A stretch of 6,142 nt of DNA from the NCBI GenBank assembly GCA_041485885.1, contig JBGPKL010000101.1, positions 1-6,142 of the forward strand. The letters are read 5' to 3'. Numbering within the stretch: the stretch's first letter is position 1; each line of letters starts with the position of its first letter. This DNA comes from JACQFZ01 sp041485885. Lineage in GTDB: Bacteria > Pseudomonadota > Gammaproteobacteria > Acidiferrobacterales > Sulfurifustaceae. Both the position numbers and the translations under genes were made by a program. The notes beneath the pieces are model-generated. The model did no database searches. It was given only the letters and a program-made list of their open reading frames with translations, and was not told the DNA's origin. Positions 5,347 to 6,142 of this stretch are shown one piece after another.

Positions 5347-5928
5347 ATGCCACGGAGCAACGACTCGCTAAGCAATCGACTGTACCGTTTCGTCGCCGGC
5401 GATGCCGGACCGTGGCGGATCGTCAATATCGATACCGTCGTCGGCGATCCGCTGCCGGCAGCGGTCAGGGTGCGCGTGGAAGAGGAGACCAGCGCATCCG
5501 CTTCGAACACGCGCTGGGTGCTGCGTGGCGTTACCAGTAATGAACGGTACGTCACACGCACGGAAAAGCAAAAGCTTGTCGCCAGACAGGAGGGACTCGG
5601 GCGGGGCACTGCGACTTGCGCGGCGCTGATTCCGATTCGCAAGAGCGATGCCTGGTGGAGTTTGCCGCAGGATAAGCGTCGGAGGATTTTCGAAACGCGA
5701 TCGCGGCATATCGGGATTGGTCTCGATTATCTACCCGCCATCGCGCGACGGCTGCATCACTGTCGCGATTTGGCGTCAGACGAGCCGTTTGATTTTCTGA
5801 CCTGGTTCGAATTCGCGCCGGACGACGAAAGTTTATTCAACGAACTAGTCGCACGATTACGTGCGACCGAGGAGTGGAAGTACGTCGAGCGCGAAGTCGA
5901 TATCCGGCTGAGCCGCGCGGACTTATAA
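5347..5928 (+). CDS. cld: Chlorite dismutase (short, clade-2-type haem enzyme)
   Basis: This encodes 193 residues that closely resemble, from memory, the short dimeric chlorite dismutase of Nitrobacter winogradskyi (183 residues). The enzyme converts chlorite to chloride and molecular oxygen using haem b. Shared blocks are WVLRGVTSNERYVTRTEK, AALIPIRKSDAWW, RSRHIGIGLDYLPAIARR, HHCRDL, EPFDFLTWFEFAP and LRATEEWKYVEREVDIRL. By alignment the haem-ligating His is H121, its hydrogen-bonding Glu is E176 (second Glu of TEEW), the distal catalytic Arg is R134, and K99, W103 and W104 line the haem pocket. All are intact. R134 separates true dismutases from the related coproheme decarboxylases (HemQ), which lack it. 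There is no signal peptide, so it should be cytoplasmic. No perchlorate or chlorate reductase genes are nearby, so a role in detoxifying chlorite is more likely than respiration. A strong ribosome site supports the start. The spread of this family across distant lineages suggests horizontal transfer, but codon use here is like its neighbours. Confidence 0.92.
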   Translation: MPRSNDSLSNRLYRFVAGDAGPWRIVNIDTVVGDPLPAAVRVRVEEETSASASNTRWVLRGVTSNERYVTRTEKQKLVARQEGLGRGTATCAALIPIRKSDAWWSLPQDKRRRIFETRSRHIGIGLDYLPAIARRLHHCRDLASDEPFDFLTWFEFAPDDESLFNELVARLRATEEWKYVEREVDIRLSRADL

Positions 5929-6001
5929 ATCGAAGTTAACTGACCCCCGGCGAAGCGTGGAGGCTCGATGGTGAGCGCTTCAACGACGCACATAACACCG
6001 T

Positions 6002-6021
6002 GAGCCACCTGAAGGCGGCTC
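6002..6021. repeat. Hairpin downstream of the chlorite dismutase gene
   Basis: GAGCC-A-CC, loop TGAA, GG-C-GGCTC forms a stem of seven pairs interrupted by one A/C mismatch, 73 bases after the chlorite dismutase stop. No T-run follows, so it may stabilise an mRNA end or belong to an interspersed repeat rather than act as a standard terminator. The bases between the stop and this hairpin (5929-6001) show no gene. Confidence 0.35.
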
Positions 6022-6034
6022 TACCCCTACGGCT

Positions 6035-6057
6035 CCTTCTCCCTTTAAGGGAGAAGG
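6035..6057. repeat. 23-bp near-perfect palindrome, interspersed-repeat-like
   Basis: CCTTCTCCCTT (6035-6045) and AAGGGAGAAGG (6047-6057) are exact reverse complements around one central T. Sequences with CCTTCTCCC/GGGAGAAGG arms are, from memory, common dispersed intergenic repeats in proteobacteria. As RNA it gives a stem of nine or ten pairs with a short loop, and it could end transcription from either side, though no T-run follows on the plus strand. Confidence 0.5.
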
Positions 6058-6060
6058 TTA

Positions 6061-6142
6061 ATGGAATGGACGCCCCCTTCCTATCAACGGCATCGAAGTG
6101 CCAAAGTGGAAGCGCGTTTCAACCACTTAACCGAAAGAGGGC
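6061..6142 (+). CDS. Possible 5' end of a further gene (partial, uncertain)
   Basis: An ATG at 6061 opens a frame that stays open to the window edge (27 codons, beginning MEWTPPSYQRHRSAKVEARF). The right arm of the preceding palindrome, GGGAGAAGG, lies at ribosome-site distance. Only about half the codons end in G or C, below the real genes here, so coding is doubtful. The opening MEWTPP recalls PqqA precursors, but the required Glu-x3-Tyr pair is missing. An inverted repeat, AAGTGG/CCACTT, lies inside it. The segment may instead be non-coding or the edge of a mobile element. Confidence 0.2.
   Translation, partial: MEWTPPSYQRHRSAKVEARFNHLTERG

Noticed and set aside
5118..5540. Plus-strand 140-codon frame running into the chlorite dismutase gene
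   Set aside because: It overlaps the start of a confidently identified gene in another frame, has Arg-rich composition, and lacks a ribosome site.
6035..6057. CRISPR repeat or intrinsic terminator
   Set aside because: There is a single copy with no spacer array, and no T-run follows on the plus strand; an interspersed palindrome fits better.
6061..6142. PqqA, the PQQ precursor peptide
   Set aside because: The opening MEWTPP resembles PqqA, but the conserved Glu-x3-Tyr needed for PQQ formation is absent and the frame runs on past the usual PqqA length region without it.

Overview
The window looks like a chromosomal stretch from a GC-rich Gram-negative bacterium, most likely a proteobacterium (GC roughly 60% by eye, strong G/C preference at third codon positions). 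Supporting signs are a lipoprotein with an outer-membrane-type sorting signal, periplasmic-type domains and short intergenic gaps. No tRNA, rRNA, CRISPR array or transposase is recognisable.

Layout. Positions 1-205 hold an uncertain gene end and a fragment resembling a dispersed intergenic repeat. Positions 206-3553 carry three plus-strand genes that probably form an envelope-sensing and quality-control group. The first is a membrane CHASE2 sensor with an unrecognised cytoplasmic C-terminus. The second is a lipoprotein with a bacterial SH3 domain. The third, almost touching the second, is a secreted M48 zinc metalloprotease. Between the CHASE2 gene and the lipoprotein gene lie two consecutive perfect inverted repeats and an extended -10 promoter candidate, so the lipoprotein-protease pair may have its own regulated promoter. 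A terminator-like hairpin with a T-tract overlaps the end of the protease gene. Next comes a stand-alone DEDDh-type 3'-5' exonuclease (3601-4173).

The exonuclease converges on a minus-strand alpha/beta hydrolase (4201-5139). A 14-bp palindrome spans their junction. Upstream of the hydrolase is a short leader-like reading frame whose end overlaps the hydrolase start. A divergent intergenic region then leads to a plus-strand gene (5347-5928) that I identify with high confidence as a short, clade-2-type chlorite dismutase, with the haem-binding and catalytic residues intact. The window ends with an AT-poor spacer holding two hairpins, one an almost perfect palindrome resembling interspersed repeat sequence, and a weakly supported start of another gene.

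How the genes work together. The CHASE2-SH3-M48 trio plausibly acts at the cell envelope. The exonuclease, hydrolase and chlorite dismutase look like independent housekeeping or detoxification genes. No perchlorate or chlorate reductase genes accompany the chlorite dismutase, so a detoxification role is more likely than respiration. I see no defence system or other clearly new multi-gene system. The strongest candidates for novelty are the output domain of the CHASE2 protein and the regulatory DNA after it.
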